Assembly: GCA_964468475.1 (NCBI GenBank)
Contig: CAYXUL010000007.1
Location: forward strand, 1-64,000
Source: JBECKX01 sp964468475
Lineage (GTDB): Bacteria; Zixibacteria; MSB-5A5; CAIYYT01
Reading direction: 5' to 3'
DNA length: 64,000 bases
In this document: piece by piece, positions 9,356 to 19,008 of the stretch
How positions within the stretch are numbered: the first letter of the stretch is position 1
Layout: the number at the start of each line of letters is the position of its first letter
Made by a program: the position numbers and the translations under genes
The notes under the pieces: model-generated
The model's input: the letters and a program-made list of their open reading frames with translations, nothing else
What the model was told of the DNA's origin: nothing
Databases searched by the model: none

Positions 9356-9865
9356 TTACGGGTTCTCCGTGCCGCGTTCTATAAACTCGCGGTGTGATTG
9401 ATTCTCACTCGTTTCGACCTGTGAGCCGCGTTCCTCCAGCAACCTGGTGTGCGAGTCGATCAGTGAGCGAATTTCCGCCATGAAGCGCACCTTCTGCATC
9501 TTCAGTGATGCCAGCTCATACTTGATCGTCTCCACTTCCTTGAGCGCCTTCTGCCTCATCTCATTGCAGGCGGCCTCCGTCTCGCGAATCTGCACTTCCA
9601 TTGACTTGTCTGCTGCCTTCTGCTTTTCAGCTACGGCATTCTCGGCGGTTAGCAGTGTCTTCTTAATCGACTCCTCAAGATCGCTATATTTCTTCAGTTG
9701 TTCCTGCAGCGAAGCCGATTTCTGCTTTAGTTCTTCATTCTCCTTCAGCAGTCGTTCCATCTCACCGGCAGCTTCAGCAATGATCGTCTCGACTTCCTCA
9801 GGATCGAAGCCGCGAAATGTTTTTGGGAATTCGAAATTCCTCAACTCCACCGGTGTGACAGCCAT
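9356..9865 (-). CDS. divIVA: DivIVA-domain coiled-coil protein
   Basis: 169 residues. The N-terminus shows the DivIVA membrane-binding module (TPVELRNFEFPKTFRGFDP, then EEVETII). Residues 33-150 form a long charged coiled coil with heptads of Leu, Lys and Glu. DivIVA proteins recognise negatively curved membrane and recruit division or polar-growth factors. The family is best known from Gram-positives, but occurs in several Gram-negative phyla. A strong SD (AGGAAAGGA) precedes the ATG. Neighbours yggS upstream and ileS-lspA-rluD downstream repeat the order of the Gram-positive division cluster. Confidence 0.93.
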   Translation of the reverse strand: MAVTPVELRNFEFPKTFRGFDPEEVETIIAEAAGEMERLLKENEELKQKSASLQEQLKKYSDLEESIKKTLLTAENAVAEKQKAADKSMEVQIRETEAACNEMRQKALKEVETIKYELASLKMQKVRFMAEIRSLIDSHTRLLEERGSQVETSENQSHREFIERGTENP

Positions 9866-9900
9866 AACTTTATCCTTTCCTGTTCCTCATTACGCCGCCG

Positions 9901-10593
9901 CTACGTTGTGCGCGGCCCGAATATGACGCGTCCGACACGAACCATCGTCGATCCCTCGGCGATCGCCAGTTCAAAATCATCAGACATCCCCATCGAGAGT
10001 ACGCTAAAGCTGCTGGCCCGCGCCTTCATCTGTTCAAACAGCTTATACGTTTCTGCAAACGCACGTCTTATCTCATTTTTGTCTTCAGTCAATGGTCCGA
10101 CTGTCATCAAACCACTCACCCGCAGATTCGCGAGCTGACTGATCTCCGCTCCTGCATCAGCTACCTGCGCCGGCTGAAATCCATATTTCTGCTCCTCGCC
10201 GCTTGAGTTGACCTCAAGCAATACCTCCAGCTTGCGACCAGCCTTGCCTGCTTCCTTGCTCAACTCCTCGGCAATACGCAGCGAGTCTACTGATTGCACC
10301 ATATCAAACAACTCGATCGCTAATTTAGCCTTGTTAGTTTGCAGGTGCCCGATCATATGCAACTCGAAATCGCGAGTCGCGCCCGCGAACTTGTCTCGTG
10401 CTTCCTGTACGCGGTTCTCACCGACAACATGGGCGCCACAATCGACCACCGCTCGAATTTCGTCAAGGGTTCTGGTTTTTGAGACCGCCACTACCGTGAT
10501 ATCCTCCGAATCGCGTCCCGCCCGCTCTGCAGCTGACCGGAAACGCTCCATGAACCGAAGATAACTATCACGTACGGCGAAATCGCGTCCCAT
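9901..10593 (-). CDS. yggS: PLP-binding protein, YggS/YlmE/PLPBP family
   Basis: A 230-residue single-domain fold III pyridoxal-phosphate protein that helps control free PLP and amino-acid homeostasis and has no firmly known catalysis. Lys39 in VVAVSKTR is the expected Schiff-base lysine; HMIGHLQTNK and the closing MGMSDDFELAIAEGSTMVRVG are family hallmarks. I chose the internal ATG with AGGTGA directly upstream, not the start 13 codons earlier, because the family begins close to this point. It occupies the ylmE position next to divIVA. Confidence 0.93.
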   Translation of the reverse strand: MGRDFAVRDSYLRFMERFRSAAERAGRDSEDITVVAVSKTRTLDEIRAVVDCGAHVVGENRVQEARDKFAGATRDFELHMIGHLQTNKAKLAIELFDMVQSVDSLRIAEELSKEAGKAGRKLEVLLEVNSSGEEQKYGFQPAQVADAGAEISQLANLRVSGLMTVGPLTEDKNEIRRAFAETYKLFEQMKARASSFSVLSMGMSDDFELAIAEGSTMVRVGRVIFGPRTT

Positions 10594-10710
10594 ATAGTCA
10601 CCTATTATAGCAGTACGACCACCTTGACGCAACTGAATTGGCCGTCAATCGCCTGCCAACATGTAAGTCTAATGGGGGGAAAGGAAGTTGGTGAATCGAG
10701 CGCGTCTTCT

Positions 10711-11070
10711 CTACAGGTGCTTTTCGATCACGCTCTTGATATCGGTCATCCGGAACGGTTTCTGGATGAAACCGCTGGCGAGCCCGTCGACCAGCTGCTC
10801 GTCGGCGGTTGCCACGTTGTAGCCGGAGATAACTATAACCGGCAAATCGGGATTCTTGCTGCGAATAGCCGAGAGTAGTTCGGTGCCCGACATACCCGGC
10901 ATTTTGAGGTCAGTAATCACCAGGGCAAAATCCTCATTTTCCAGTAACCCCAGGGCTGCCTCGCCGTTCGTGGTAACCTGGCTGGCCAAATCGAAAACAT
11001 CGAGCATCTCCGAGAGGAGAGAGGCCATGTTCGGATTGTCGTCAACGATTAAAATTTCGCGCTTCGCCAT
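10711..11070 (-). CDS. Stand-alone response-regulator receiver (CheY-like)
   Basis: A 119-residue receiver domain with no output domain. The acidic pocket Asp10-Asp11 (ILIVDDN), phospho-acceptor Asp54 (VITDLKMPG), the Ser of VIVISGY and the Lys of IQKPF are all present, so it should be phosphorylatable. I start it at the ATG with AAGAG upstream; that start lies inside the 3' end of hflX, giving a 29-base overlap and probable translational coupling. No histidine kinase is in the window, so its partner and target are unknown. Confidence 0.9.
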   Translation of the reverse strand: MAKREILIVDDNPNMASLLSEMLDVFDLASQVTTNGEAALGLLENEDFALVITDLKMPGMSGTELLSAIRSKNPDLPVIVISGYNVATADEQLVDGLASGFIQKPFRMTDIKSVIEKHL

Positions 11071-12214
11071 TGCTACTCTTGAGATTATGTCCAAGTCCCG
11101 TCTGTATATTCTTTTCGACATATTCTCTCAAGAAATTCACCATTTTGTCCATACCGAATTGAGTGCGGGCCGAAACGAGAAACCGCTTCTCAGCGGCATG
11201 ATTGAGGCTCAGCGCCTGTATTTCGGGGTCGGGAAGCTTGTCGGCCTTGTTCATGATCAGGATTCGCGGAATATCGCCGGCGCCGATTTCTTCCAGTACT
11301 CTTTCTGTCTCCTGATTGTGATCAATCGCATTTGGATGCGAAATGTCGATCACTTGCAGAAGCAAATCTGCATAGCGGACCTCATCGAGAGTTGAAGCAA
11401 AGGATGCGATCAGTTCGTGGGGGATTTTCTGAATGAAACCAACAGTGTCGGAGATGACGATCTCATTGCCGTTGCTTATCGGAAGCGAGCGTGTCACCGC
11501 GTCCAGAGTGCAGAACAATAGATCGTCCGCCCAGACTCCAGCGCTGGCCAGATGATTGAATATCGTCGATTTTCCGGCATTGGTATAACCCACAAGGGCA
11601 ATCTTGAAAACACCCTGTCGGCGCTTGCGCTGCGTGATGCGCTGTTTGTCCAGCTTCTTGAGCCGTAGTTTAAGTTTGCTGATCTTGTTCTGTATTTCGC
11701 GGCGGTCGCTTTCAAGCTGTGTTTCACCCGGTCCGCGCGTACCGATTCCGCCGACGTGGCGGGTCATATGCGACCACATGCGTGTGAGGCGCGGCAACAG
11801 GTACTGCAATTGCGCGAGTTCCACCTGGAGCATGGCGGCAGTGGTGCGGGCGCGCTTGGCGAAAATATCGAGGATCAGGTTGCCGCGGTCGATCACCTTG
11901 ACCTTGAGCTCGTTTTCAAGGTTGCGTACCTGCGCCGGACTGAGTTGATCGTCGAATATCACCATGGTTGCACCGGTTTTGTTGACGATATCCCCAACCT
12001 CGGTGACCTTGCCGGAGCCGATAAAGTGCCTGCTGTCGGGCGCGGGACGGCGCTGCAGCACGGCGCCGACGACCTCCGCCTCGGCAGAACGAACCAACTC
12101 GTGGAGTTCGGCCATCGATTCCTGAAAAAGTTCGTTGGTCACACCGCGAAGCTGAACGCCGACGATAACAGCCGTCTCGACTTCCTGCTTAATTTCCTGC
12201 GGCTTAGTTGGCAT
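11042..12214 (-). CDS. hflX: Ribosome-associated GTPase HflX
   Basis: A 390-residue GTPase with the HflX N-terminal domain (HELVRSAEAEVVG, FIGSGKVTEV), the RGPGETQLESDRR linker helix, and a G domain: G1 GYTNAGKS at 209-216, G3 DTVG at 256-259, G4 NKAD at 322-325. HflX splits stalled or heat-damaged 70S ribosomes. It sits with the RqcP/Hsp15-like S4 gene upstream, which also acts on dissociated 50S subunits, so the pair may be a small ribosome-rescue module. The last 29 bases overlap the receiver gene. Confidence 0.95.
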   Translation of the reverse strand: MPTKPQEIKQEVETAVIVGVQLRGVTNELFQESMAELHELVRSAEAEVVGAVLQRRPAPDSRHFIGSGKVTEVGDIVNKTGATMVIFDDQLSPAQVRNLENELKVKVIDRGNLILDIFAKRARTTAAMLQVELAQLQYLLPRLTRMWSHMTRHVGGIGTRGPGETQLESDRREIQNKISKLKLRLKKLDKQRITQRKRRQGVFKIALVGYTNAGKSTIFNHLASAGVWADDLLFCTLDAVTRSLPISNGNEIVISDTVGFIQKIPHELIASFASTLDEVRYADLLLQVIDISHPNAIDHNQETERVLEEIGAGDIPRILIMNKADKLPDPEIQALSLNHAAEKRFLVSARTQFGMDKMVNFLREYVEKNIQTGLGHNLKSSNGEARNFNR

Positions 12215-12227
12215 GTACGAAGTGTAC

Positions 12228-12494
12228 TTATCTTTCGTGGAATAGTTGTTCGGTTGTAAGTTCTACGAAGTTTTCACGCTCATCCCGACGGATATTTCCT
12301 GCGGGAACTTCTATGACGCGGTAGGAGCAGCGACGATCTCGCAGGTGAACGGACAACTCCTCACCTGCTTTCACTAAATGTGCAGCCTTAGCCGGTCTGC
12401 CATCGACAAGAACACGACCAGCGTCACACATTTCTTTGGCGATGCTGCGTCGTTTTACTATGCCTGTCTTTTGAAGGTATTGATCCAGTCGCAA
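12228..12494 (-). CDS. S4-domain RNA-binding protein, RqcP/Hsp15-like
   Basis: 88 residues made almost wholly of an S4 domain (MRLDQYLQKTGIVKRRSIAK, then CDAGRVLVDGRPAKAAHLV), the size and start typical of RqcP/YabO and Hsp15. Both families bind 50S subunits carrying peptidyl-tRNA, RqcP acting in Ala-tailing with RqcH. No rqcH is present in the window, so RqcP and Hsp15 cannot be told apart here. Translation begins at TTG with AGGGG upstream, 11 bases after the SurA-like stop. The 13-base spacing to hflX supports one transcript. Confidence 0.85.
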   Translation of the reverse strand: MRLDQYLQKTGIVKRRSIAKEMCDAGRVLVDGRPAKAAHLVKAGEELSVHLRDRRCSYRVIEVPAGNIRRDERENFVELTTEQLFHER

Positions 12495-12505
12495 GAAAGT
12501 TGCCC

Positions 12506-13801
12506 CTAAATATCCCGCCGTTCGATATAGACTTTGTCCTTCATCTCGTTGACAACGTCGGTCATGACATCAGCGGTTTTCTCCTGTCGGGCATAGCGCT
12601 TAAGCAGGTCGTAGTCCTTATCTATCGACATCTTGCGCGCTTCATGCTTTTCGAGCACTTTCACGATCTGCAGACCAGAAGGCGACCAGAACGGCTTCGA
12701 AATATCTCCGACGCCAAGATTCTGCAACGGTTCGCGAAAAGACGGCTGCAACTCGTCCAGTGACAGATCACCAAGCTCTCCGAAATTCGCCCTGGTGTCG
12801 GAGTCATCCGAGTGATTCCTGACGATCTCTCCCCAATCGGCACCGGCATGAAGGCTGTCGATCAGCGCCTTGGCCAGATTTTCCACTCGCAAGCTGTCGC
12901 TGGGAGCGGCACCTTCCAGCAGCAATATGTGCTCGCTGTGGAATTTATCTCCTGATTTGCTCAGGAGTTTGATGATATGATAGCCAAATTGTGTTTTCAC
13001 AATTCCGGATACTTCACCCGGCTGCAGCGCCAGCGCCGCACGTTCATACTCCGGCACCAAATCGCCCTTGGAAAAAGTACCGATATCGCCCCCCTGAGAC
13101 GCAGAGGGATCCTGCGAATACTTCCGTGCCATATCCTCGAAATTGGCGCCATTCTTGATTTGCTCAAGTATCGAGTTGGCCAGTGTCTTTAGCGAGTCTG
13201 CAGTCGCTTCCGAAGTCTCCGGTTTCAGGAGTATATGCGCTACCTTGATCGTTTGGGGTACATCCGGCAGGCTGTCGCGGTAGCGCTGATAAAAGCTCTC
13301 CACTTCCGGCCGAGTGACGGTAACCTTTGCCAGCAATTTGTTGATCAACTGATCCTTCAATTGCTGATCACGTATATCGCTGCGCAACTTGTTCTTCAGG
13401 TCGGGCAGCGTGAAGCCCTCAGCAATCAACTGTTGGGTGAATGCCTGTTCAGTTGGAAACTGAGACCGTAAGTCATCAAGCCGCTTGTTCAGAGCCTGCT
13501 CGACATCCTCGTCCTTAACAACAATGCTCGTGTCATCGGTCGCCTTAATGAGAATCAGGCGGTCGTTGATCATCTGATCGAGCAAGTTCTTGCGCAGGGT
13601 GTCAATTACCGCCGAATCCTGGATTTGCTGGCCGCTCTGAGTGATATAGAGCTGCACCTGGAAATCGAGTTCGGAAGAGAGAATCACGCGGTTGCCTACG
13701 ACAGCAACTACACGATCCAGCGTTTCCCAGCCAAAAGCCGAAATCGTAGGGATCAGTATCAGCGCGAGAAGAATTACGGCGTATTTAGCTTTGTTTCTCA
13801 T
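12506..13801 (-). CDS. surA: SurA-like periplasmic peptidyl-prolyl isomerase
   Basis: 431 residues after moving the start to the ATG that opens a clean signal peptide (YAVILLALILIPTISAFG). A SurA N-terminal domain (LDRVVAVVGNRVILSSELD) is followed by two parvulin domains, at about 180-275 (VAHILLKPE...GGDIGTFSKGDLVPE...FGYHIIKL) and 285-380. This is the layout of SurA, the chaperone for outer-membrane proteins. The start overlaps the upstream foldase gene by 17 bases, so the two foldases are translated as a pair. Client proteins probably include the barrels in this window. Confidence 0.93.
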   Translation of the reverse strand: MRNKAKYAVILLALILIPTISAFGWETLDRVVAVVGNRVILSSELDFQVQLYITQSGQQIQDSAVIDTLRKNLLDQMINDRLILIKATDDTSIVVKDEDVEQALNKRLDDLRSQFPTEQAFTQQLIAEGFTLPDLKNKLRSDIRDQQLKDQLINKLLAKVTVTRPEVESFYQRYRDSLPDVPQTIKVAHILLKPETSEATADSLKTLANSILEQIKNGANFEDMARKYSQDPSASQGGDIGTFSKGDLVPEYERAALALQPGEVSGIVKTQFGYHIIKLLSKSGDKFHSEHILLLEGAAPSDSLRVENLAKALIDSLHAGADWGEIVRNHSDDSDTRANFGELGDLSLDELQPSFREPLQNLGVGDISKPFWSPSGLQIVKVLEKHEARKMSIDKDYDLLKRYARQEKTADVMTDVVNEMKDKVYIERRDI

Positions 13802-15503
13802 TCTTGGTAGTCTTAATAGAGTTTTGTAATACATCATCCCTGATTTCGATTGAGGCCTTCTCCCGAGCCTGTGCCAGCCAGTCCTTCGCCGCACTTACGC
13901 GTCTCAGTTCTATTATCTTCTGCTGGATTGCATTTTGCACCTGTTTGAGGGGCAAGACCTTCTGCGGCTTGACTTCCAGCAGCTTTATAATAGAGTAATG
14001 CTTGGCTGCATTTACGATCACATCTGAGATTTGATTGATATCCAGCCCCTGAGCCGCCTTATATAGGGCGGGGTACCTGTTTTCCGTGACATACCCAAGG
14101 TCGCCCTTCACGCTCTTCATCCCGATGCGAGTCGTATTCTGGGCGGCGAGTTTGCTGAAATCCGCACCGTTTTGCAGTTTGGCTATGATTGCCTGCGCGT
14201 CCTTCAGGGAACTTTGCTCAATCTCGAGAAGGTGATACTGTGCGGGAATTGTATAGTCTCCGAGATTCTGGTTGTAGTACTCAACTACTTCATCGTCGGT
14301 GACATCGACGTTATTGCCCAATATATCTTGCCGAAACTTCTCCGCTACCAGCCCATCTCTGAAATTGTCCACTCGTTTTTGATAGTCGGCGGTCTTGTCA
14401 ATACCGCTCTGATCCGCCTGGTATTCCATGATGTTGTTCATCTCCAGTTGAAATACCAGGTCCTTCAACCCTTCGTAGTTGTCAAAGCGGGGGCGATAGG
14501 CATCGGGGACGTTCTCAATCTGATCGATATAATCCTTGACTGTCAGCTCACCGCCGGCATAACTCGCAAAAACCATCTGCTGTTCGTAGGGTTCAAGCAA
14601 GTCAAGTTGCGGAAAGTAGTTATCCGGCCGCGGTACACCACTGAGAGTGTCGGGATAATACATGTCGAGCTTCTCAAGCAACATCTTGGTTGCCTCATGG
14701 TTGATTTCCACTGAGGCTTTTTCCTTCATCGCTTCAATGAACTTGTGCTCAGCTTCCGTGGCTTTTCGCGTCTCCAGCGTCTTGACAATGTAAGGATACA
14801 TCTCCTTTTTCGGCATTAGCTGATGATCTCTCTCTCCCGTCACTTTGACAATGTGCCAACCATTAGCGGTTTGGAAAGGTTTTGACACCGAGCCAATCTC
14901 CAGAGCAAATGCAGTATCGCGAAGTTCAGGTAGGATATTGGCGCCCCAGCTGATGTAGCCTATCTGCCCACCATTCACCGCCGTAGCGTAGTCAATTGAA
15001 TTTATCCTGGCGACTTCTCCAAAATCCGCCCCGTTAGCAATCAAGTCGTAAAGGCTATCAGCTTCCTCCTCCGTCGGCACCAGGATGTGGGCGACTTCAC
15101 GCTCCGTTTTCATATTGTTGTAGAATTGGTCGACTTCCTGGTCGCCGACATCTTCCGCACCGCCGACTTCAGCCTTGTACATCGCGTCAAAGAGGAACTT
15201 CGGCCGTTCAGCGGTCATTAGTTTCTGAATATCCGGATCGGATGCCAATCCTGCAGCGTAGCCACCCTTGACCAGCAGCTTATAGTCAATTAAGCTGTCC
15301 AGCGCTTCCTTTTTTTTCTTGTACTCTTGCTCAGGCGACTCGAATTGATACCCCATCTTCTTGAAGTACGTATCAATAAGGGACATCGGGATCTTATCAC
15401 CGTTCACCACGGCGACTATGTCTTTGTTGGAGCCGCTCCCGCATCCAATCACGACGCCCAGCGCGACTATTCCTGCCAGTACCGATAGTAAAAAATATCT
15501 CAT
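13785..15503 (-). CDS. Parvulin-type foldase lipoprotein (PrsA/PpiD-like)
   Basis: 572 residues. The start is the ATG eight bases after GAGGAG, giving a lipoprotein signal ending in GVVIGC. A SurA_N-like segment (IVAVVNGDKIPMSLIDTYF) leads to a parvulin domain near 120-215 (EVAHILVPTEE, NGGQIGYISWG, GWHIVKV) and a second, weaker one near 440-535 (YHLLEIEQS, KGDLGYVTENRYPALY). It probably folds exported proteins while tethered to a membrane leaflet. The tandem arrangement with SurA is common in FCB bacteria. Which membrane it sits in cannot be decided from the residue after Cys (Gly). Confidence 0.9.
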   Translation of the reverse strand: MRYFLLSVLAGIVALGVVIGCGSGSNKDIVAVVNGDKIPMSLIDTYFKKMGYQFESPEQEYKKKKEALDSLIDYKLLVKGGYAAGLASDPDIQKLMTAERPKFLFDAMYKAEVGGAEDVGDQEVDQFYNNMKTEREVAHILVPTEEEADSLYDLIANGADFGEVARINSIDYATAVNGGQIGYISWGANILPELRDTAFALEIGSVSKPFQTANGWHIVKVTGERDHQLMPKKEMYPYIVKTLETRKATEAEHKFIEAMKEKASVEINHEATKMLLEKLDMYYPDTLSGVPRPDNYFPQLDLLEPYEQQMVFASYAGGELTVKDYIDQIENVPDAYRPRFDNYEGLKDLVFQLEMNNIMEYQADQSGIDKTADYQKRVDNFRDGLVAEKFRQDILGNNVDVTDDEVVEYYNQNLGDYTIPAQYHLLEIEQSSLKDAQAIIAKLQNGADFSKLAAQNTTRIGMKSVKGDLGYVTENRYPALYKAAQGLDINQISDVIVNAAKHYSIIKLLEVKPQKVLPLKQVQNAIQQKIIELRRVSAAKDWLAQAREKASIEIRDDVLQNSIKTTKNEKQS

Positions 15504-15615
15504 TGATCTCCTCATCGTTATCATAATACAAACCTATTTCCTTATTGATCCTTACAAAATACCCTATTCTTGGGGCATATATCAGACGACAATGCAGCCT
15601 ACATTCTAGGGTTAG

Positions 15616-18600
15616 TCACAGTAATTGCAAAAGCTTTTTCAGTTCGCCGAGTGGATGTTCGGTAGCATCCGAGAACCCGATATTGATGACGAAACCATCA
15701 GCTGCATTGAAACCTAGCTGCTCCGGCCATGCCCGGCGCAACGCCTCGATCTGCTCCTTGCCGGGAAGTTCAGTGGCGTCATAGACCAAAGTTGCCTTTT
15801 CACCTGCCAATTTTACCCGCGCAATCCGGCGGGCCTTCGCCATCAAGTTTATCTCCATCATATCCAGTAAGTTTTGGGTCTCGTCGCCGAACCTCCCAAA
15901 GCGGTCTTTCAACTCTGCAGCGATTGCACCCAAATCTTCGGTGGATTTTGCATCCGCAAGCTTGCGGTAGATATCTACTCGCTGTTTGCTGTCCTCAATA
16001 TAGTCGTCAGGTAGATAGCAATCTCTGTCGATGTCAAGCTTGACTTCGAAGTCGCTCTCAAAAACTTCGCCCTTAATCTCAGCGACGGCCTCCTCCAATA
16101 GTCTGCAATACAGGTCAAATCCGACCTCCTCAATGAACCCGTGCTGCTGCGGTCCCAGCAGGTTTCCCGCACCGCGAATTTCGAGATCACGCATTGCCAG
16201 GTGAAATCCGCTGCCCAATTCGGTATGCTGCTCAATCGCTTTCAGGCGCTTGCGGGCGTTATCAGTAAGCTTCCTTACCGGAGGGATCAGCAAGTAGGCG
16301 TAAGCACGCTGCTGACTGCGACCAACTCGCCCGCGGAGCTGGTAGAGCTGCGCCAATCCGAATCGGTCGGCGCGGTTGATGATGATAGTGTTCACTGAAG
16401 GAATATCAATTCCCGACTCAATGATAGCACTGCAGAGGAGAACATCATGCTCTTTCTCCAAAAAGCTGAGCATTACACTCTCGAGTTCTCGCTCCGGCAT
16501 CTGCCCGTGAGCGACCGTTACACGAATGTTTTTGAGTAGCTTAGTCAGGTAGTGATGGACTGATTCGATGGTCTCGACCCGATTGTGAACAAAATAAACC
16601 TGCCCGCCGCGCTCAATTTCGGCTGTGATAGCGTCGTAGATTATCTTCTGATCAAACTCGGCAATCTCAGTAATGATCGGTTGCCGGTTTTTGGGGGAGG
16701 TGTTAATCACCGACATATCGCGCGCCCCCAGCAGGGACATCTGCAGCGTGCGTGGAATCGGAGTGGCGGTGAGGGTTAGACAGTCGGCCAGCTGCTTCAT
16801 GCTCTTGAGCCGCTCTTTGTGCGCTACGCCAAATCTTTGTTCTTCATCGACGATGATCAGTCCCAGGTTGGGAATCTTCAGGTCTTTCTGCAGCAGGCGA
16901 TGGGTACCGATGATGATATCTACTTTGCGCTCTTCAACGTCAGCGACGATCTGCTTCTGCTCGGCGCGGCTGAGGAACCTCGACAACGACTCAACCCGAA
17001 CCGGAAACGATTCCAGCCGCTTCCGGAAAGTGCCGAGGTGCTGCTGCGCCAGAATCGTGGTCGGCACCAGCACCGCCACTTGCAAGCCGTCCGTGACGGC
17101 GCGAAGCGCGGCCCGAACTGCAACCTCCGTTTTACCGAATCCCACATCACCGCAGATCAGGCGATCCATCGGTGAACTCGCCAGCATATCCTCTTTGACA
17201 GATTTGATTGAATTGAGTTGATCGGGCGTCTCCTGATAGGGAAATGATGCCTCCAGCTGTCGCATCATCTCTTCATCGTCACCAAATGCGTGCCCCGGAC
17301 GTGCCTTGCGGGCGGCGTAAAGCTTAATCAGTTCATCGGCCATGTCGGCAATTGCCTTCTTGGTCCGCGCCTTGACCTTCTCCCAGTTCTTGCCTCCCAG
17401 CTTGGTCAGGCGGGGCGTGCCCTCTTTGCCGATGTATTTCTGCACCCTGCCGAATTCTTCGATCGGGACATAAAGCTTGTCATCGTCGAGGTAGTGAATC
17501 AGCAGGCATTCCCGTTTGCGGCGGTTGATACTGATTTCCTTGAGACCACGATAGCGCCCGATGCCGTAGTCGACATGTACTACATAATCCCCTACTTCGA
17601 GCGCGGCGTAGGAGCTGATTGCCTGCCCTTCCTTGAATACTCGTTTCCGCTGGCGGATTACCTGACGCTCGAAGATCTGGTGGTCGGTTAGTACTACCGT
17701 ACCGGTTTCGGGCAGCACGAAACCGCGCTGCAGGCTGCTAATGACAAAGCTGACTTCATCCGCCTGTTCGCCAAGCAGTTCACGCAGTCGCCTGGCCTGA
17801 ATCTCCGTATCGCACACCAAAAGAACCTGCTGGTCGTCGTTGTGCCATTGCTCCAGCCTATCGCGCAATAGCTTGACCTGCCCGTTGAAAGCCGGATGAT
17901 CTTTCATTTCGAAATTGATGGCATCCGCAGTACGCCCGAGCGGCATCTCGGTGAGTGTCTGTTTAGCATCCAGTTCCTTGAACAGTTTCTCTTCGCTGAG
18001 GTAGATCATCTCCGGAGTGGGGGCATCTGGAAATTCCGACTGTATTTGCTCATAGGCTTCTCTGGCGTCCGTGGCGGCGCGCTCCAGTCGCTCTTCAGCA
18101 ACTTTGCGGTCAACGTGATAAACCAGCGGCGCCTCCGGAAGATGTTCAGTCAAATAGGCCTGCTGCAGACCCAATAAGGGCGCCACCCATTCAAGGCCGG
18201 GGTTGTCAAAGCCGCCGAAGCAACGTTCGGTCAAAATCTCAGCGGATCCGCCGCGCAGTTTCTCGATGCGTTCTTCCAGTTTGCTGAGAGAGATCATAAT
18301 CTCTCGCCGTGGAATGATCGCAATTTCCTTGATGTCACTGACTGATCGTTGTGAGAGAACGCTGAACTGCCGCATAGAGTCGATTGTGTCGCCGAAGAAC
18401 TCGCAACGGATCGGGTCAGCGGATGTGAAGGGGAATATATCCAGAATTCCGCCTCGAATCGAAAACGTGCCGACCTCCTCCGTGATCGGCTCACGCTCAT
18501 AACCGAGACGTACCAACCGCTCGGCGATTTCCATCAGGTCATAGTCGTTGCCTACCGACAGATTGAAGCATGAGCTGATCAGAGCTTCGCGTGTAAGTGT

Positions 18601-19008
18601 AGGCTCAGCCATTGCAGCAGGGGTGGTCACAACAATCAGAGGTTTCTGCTGTGCCAGCTGCCAGACTGTCTCAATGCGCTGAGAAACGTTTTCAAGCGGG
18701 GGGATAAGCCAGTCGTAGGGGTAGGTACCCCACGCGGGGAAAGGAGCAACGGTGTCGTCGCCGCAGAGGTCTGAGAGGTCTGCCGCCAGTGCAGAGGCTA
18801 ACTTCTCCAGCGGCGCTACCACAACAATTGTGCGGTTCAGTTCGCGAAACAGAGATGAGATTAGCAGAGCGTTAGCGGATCCCGCCAACCCGGCTACTGT
18901 CTTGTTTTCACCCGCTACGATTGCAGAGCGCAACGAGAGATACTTTTCAGATTGAAACAGCAGCCTTGAGAGGGTATTAGAGTGGATCGTTGCAGGTGTT
19001 GTTACCAT
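15616..19008 (-). CDS. mfd: Transcription-repair coupling factor
   Basis: A 1130-residue superfamily 2 translocase that removes RNA polymerase stalled at DNA lesions and recruits UvrA. Present are the UvrB-like N-terminus (LAGSANALLISSLFRE, PYDWLIPPLENVSQR), the polymerase-interacting domain (YVVHVDYGIGRYRGL), Walker A GDVGFGKTEVA, DEEQ (IIVDEEQRFG), the TATPIPRTLQMS motif, and the TRG region ending with the UvrA-masking C-terminal domain. I favour the ATG preceded by AGAAGA; an alternative ATG 17 codons upstream (base 19059) has no clear SD. First gene of the minus-strand block. Confidence 0.97.
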   Translation of the reverse strand: MVTTPATIHSNTLSRLLFQSEKYLSLRSAIVAGENKTVAGLAGSANALLISSLFRELNRTIVVVAPLEKLASALAADLSDLCGDDTVAPFPAWGTYPYDWLIPPLENVSQRIETVWQLAQQKPLIVVTTPAAMAEPTLTREALISSCFNLSVGNDYDLMEIAERLVRLGYEREPITEEVGTFSIRGGILDIFPFTSADPIRCEFFGDTIDSMRQFSVLSQRSVSDIKEIAIIPRREIMISLSKLEERIEKLRGGSAEILTERCFGGFDNPGLEWVAPLLGLQQAYLTEHLPEAPLVYHVDRKVAEERLERAATDAREAYEQIQSEFPDAPTPEMIYLSEEKLFKELDAKQTLTEMPLGRTADAINFEMKDHPAFNGQVKLLRDRLEQWHNDDQQVLLVCDTEIQARRLRELLGEQADEVSFVISSLQRGFVLPETGTVVLTDHQIFERQVIRQRKRVFKEGQAISSYAALEVGDYVVHVDYGIGRYRGLKEISINRRKRECLLIHYLDDDKLYVPIEEFGRVQKYIGKEGTPRLTKLGGKNWEKVKARTKKAIADMADELIKLYAARKARPGHAFGDDEEMMRQLEASFPYQETPDQLNSIKSVKEDMLASSPMDRLICGDVGFGKTEVAVRAALRAVTDGLQVAVLVPTTILAQQHLGTFRKRLESFPVRVESLSRFLSRAEQKQIVADVEERKVDIIIGTHRLLQKDLKIPNLGLIIVDEEQRFGVAHKERLKSMKQLADCLTLTATPIPRTLQMSLLGARDMSVINTSPKNRQPIITEIAEFDQKIIYDAITAEIERGGQVYFVHNRVETIESVHHYLTKLLKNIRVTVAHGQMPERELESVMLSFLEKEHDVLLCSAIIESGIDIPSVNTIIINRADRFGLAQLYQLRGRVGRSQQRAYAYLLIPPVRKLTDNARKRLKAIEQHTELGSGFHLAMRDLEIRGAGNLLGPQQHGFIEEVGFDLYCRLLEEAVAEIKGEVFESDFEVKLDIDRDCYLPDDYIEDSKQRVDIYRKLADAKSTEDLGAIAAELKDRFGRFGDETQNLLDMMEINLMAKARRIARVKLAGEKATLVYDATELPGKEQIEALRRAWPEQLGFNAADGFVINIGFSDATEHPLGELKKLLQLL

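Noticed and set aside
10604..10632. Minus-strand promoter TTGCGT-N17-TATAAT before yggS
   Set aside because: The -10 is perfect, but transcription would begin after the AGGTGA that best explains translation of yggS, so the two readings conflict.
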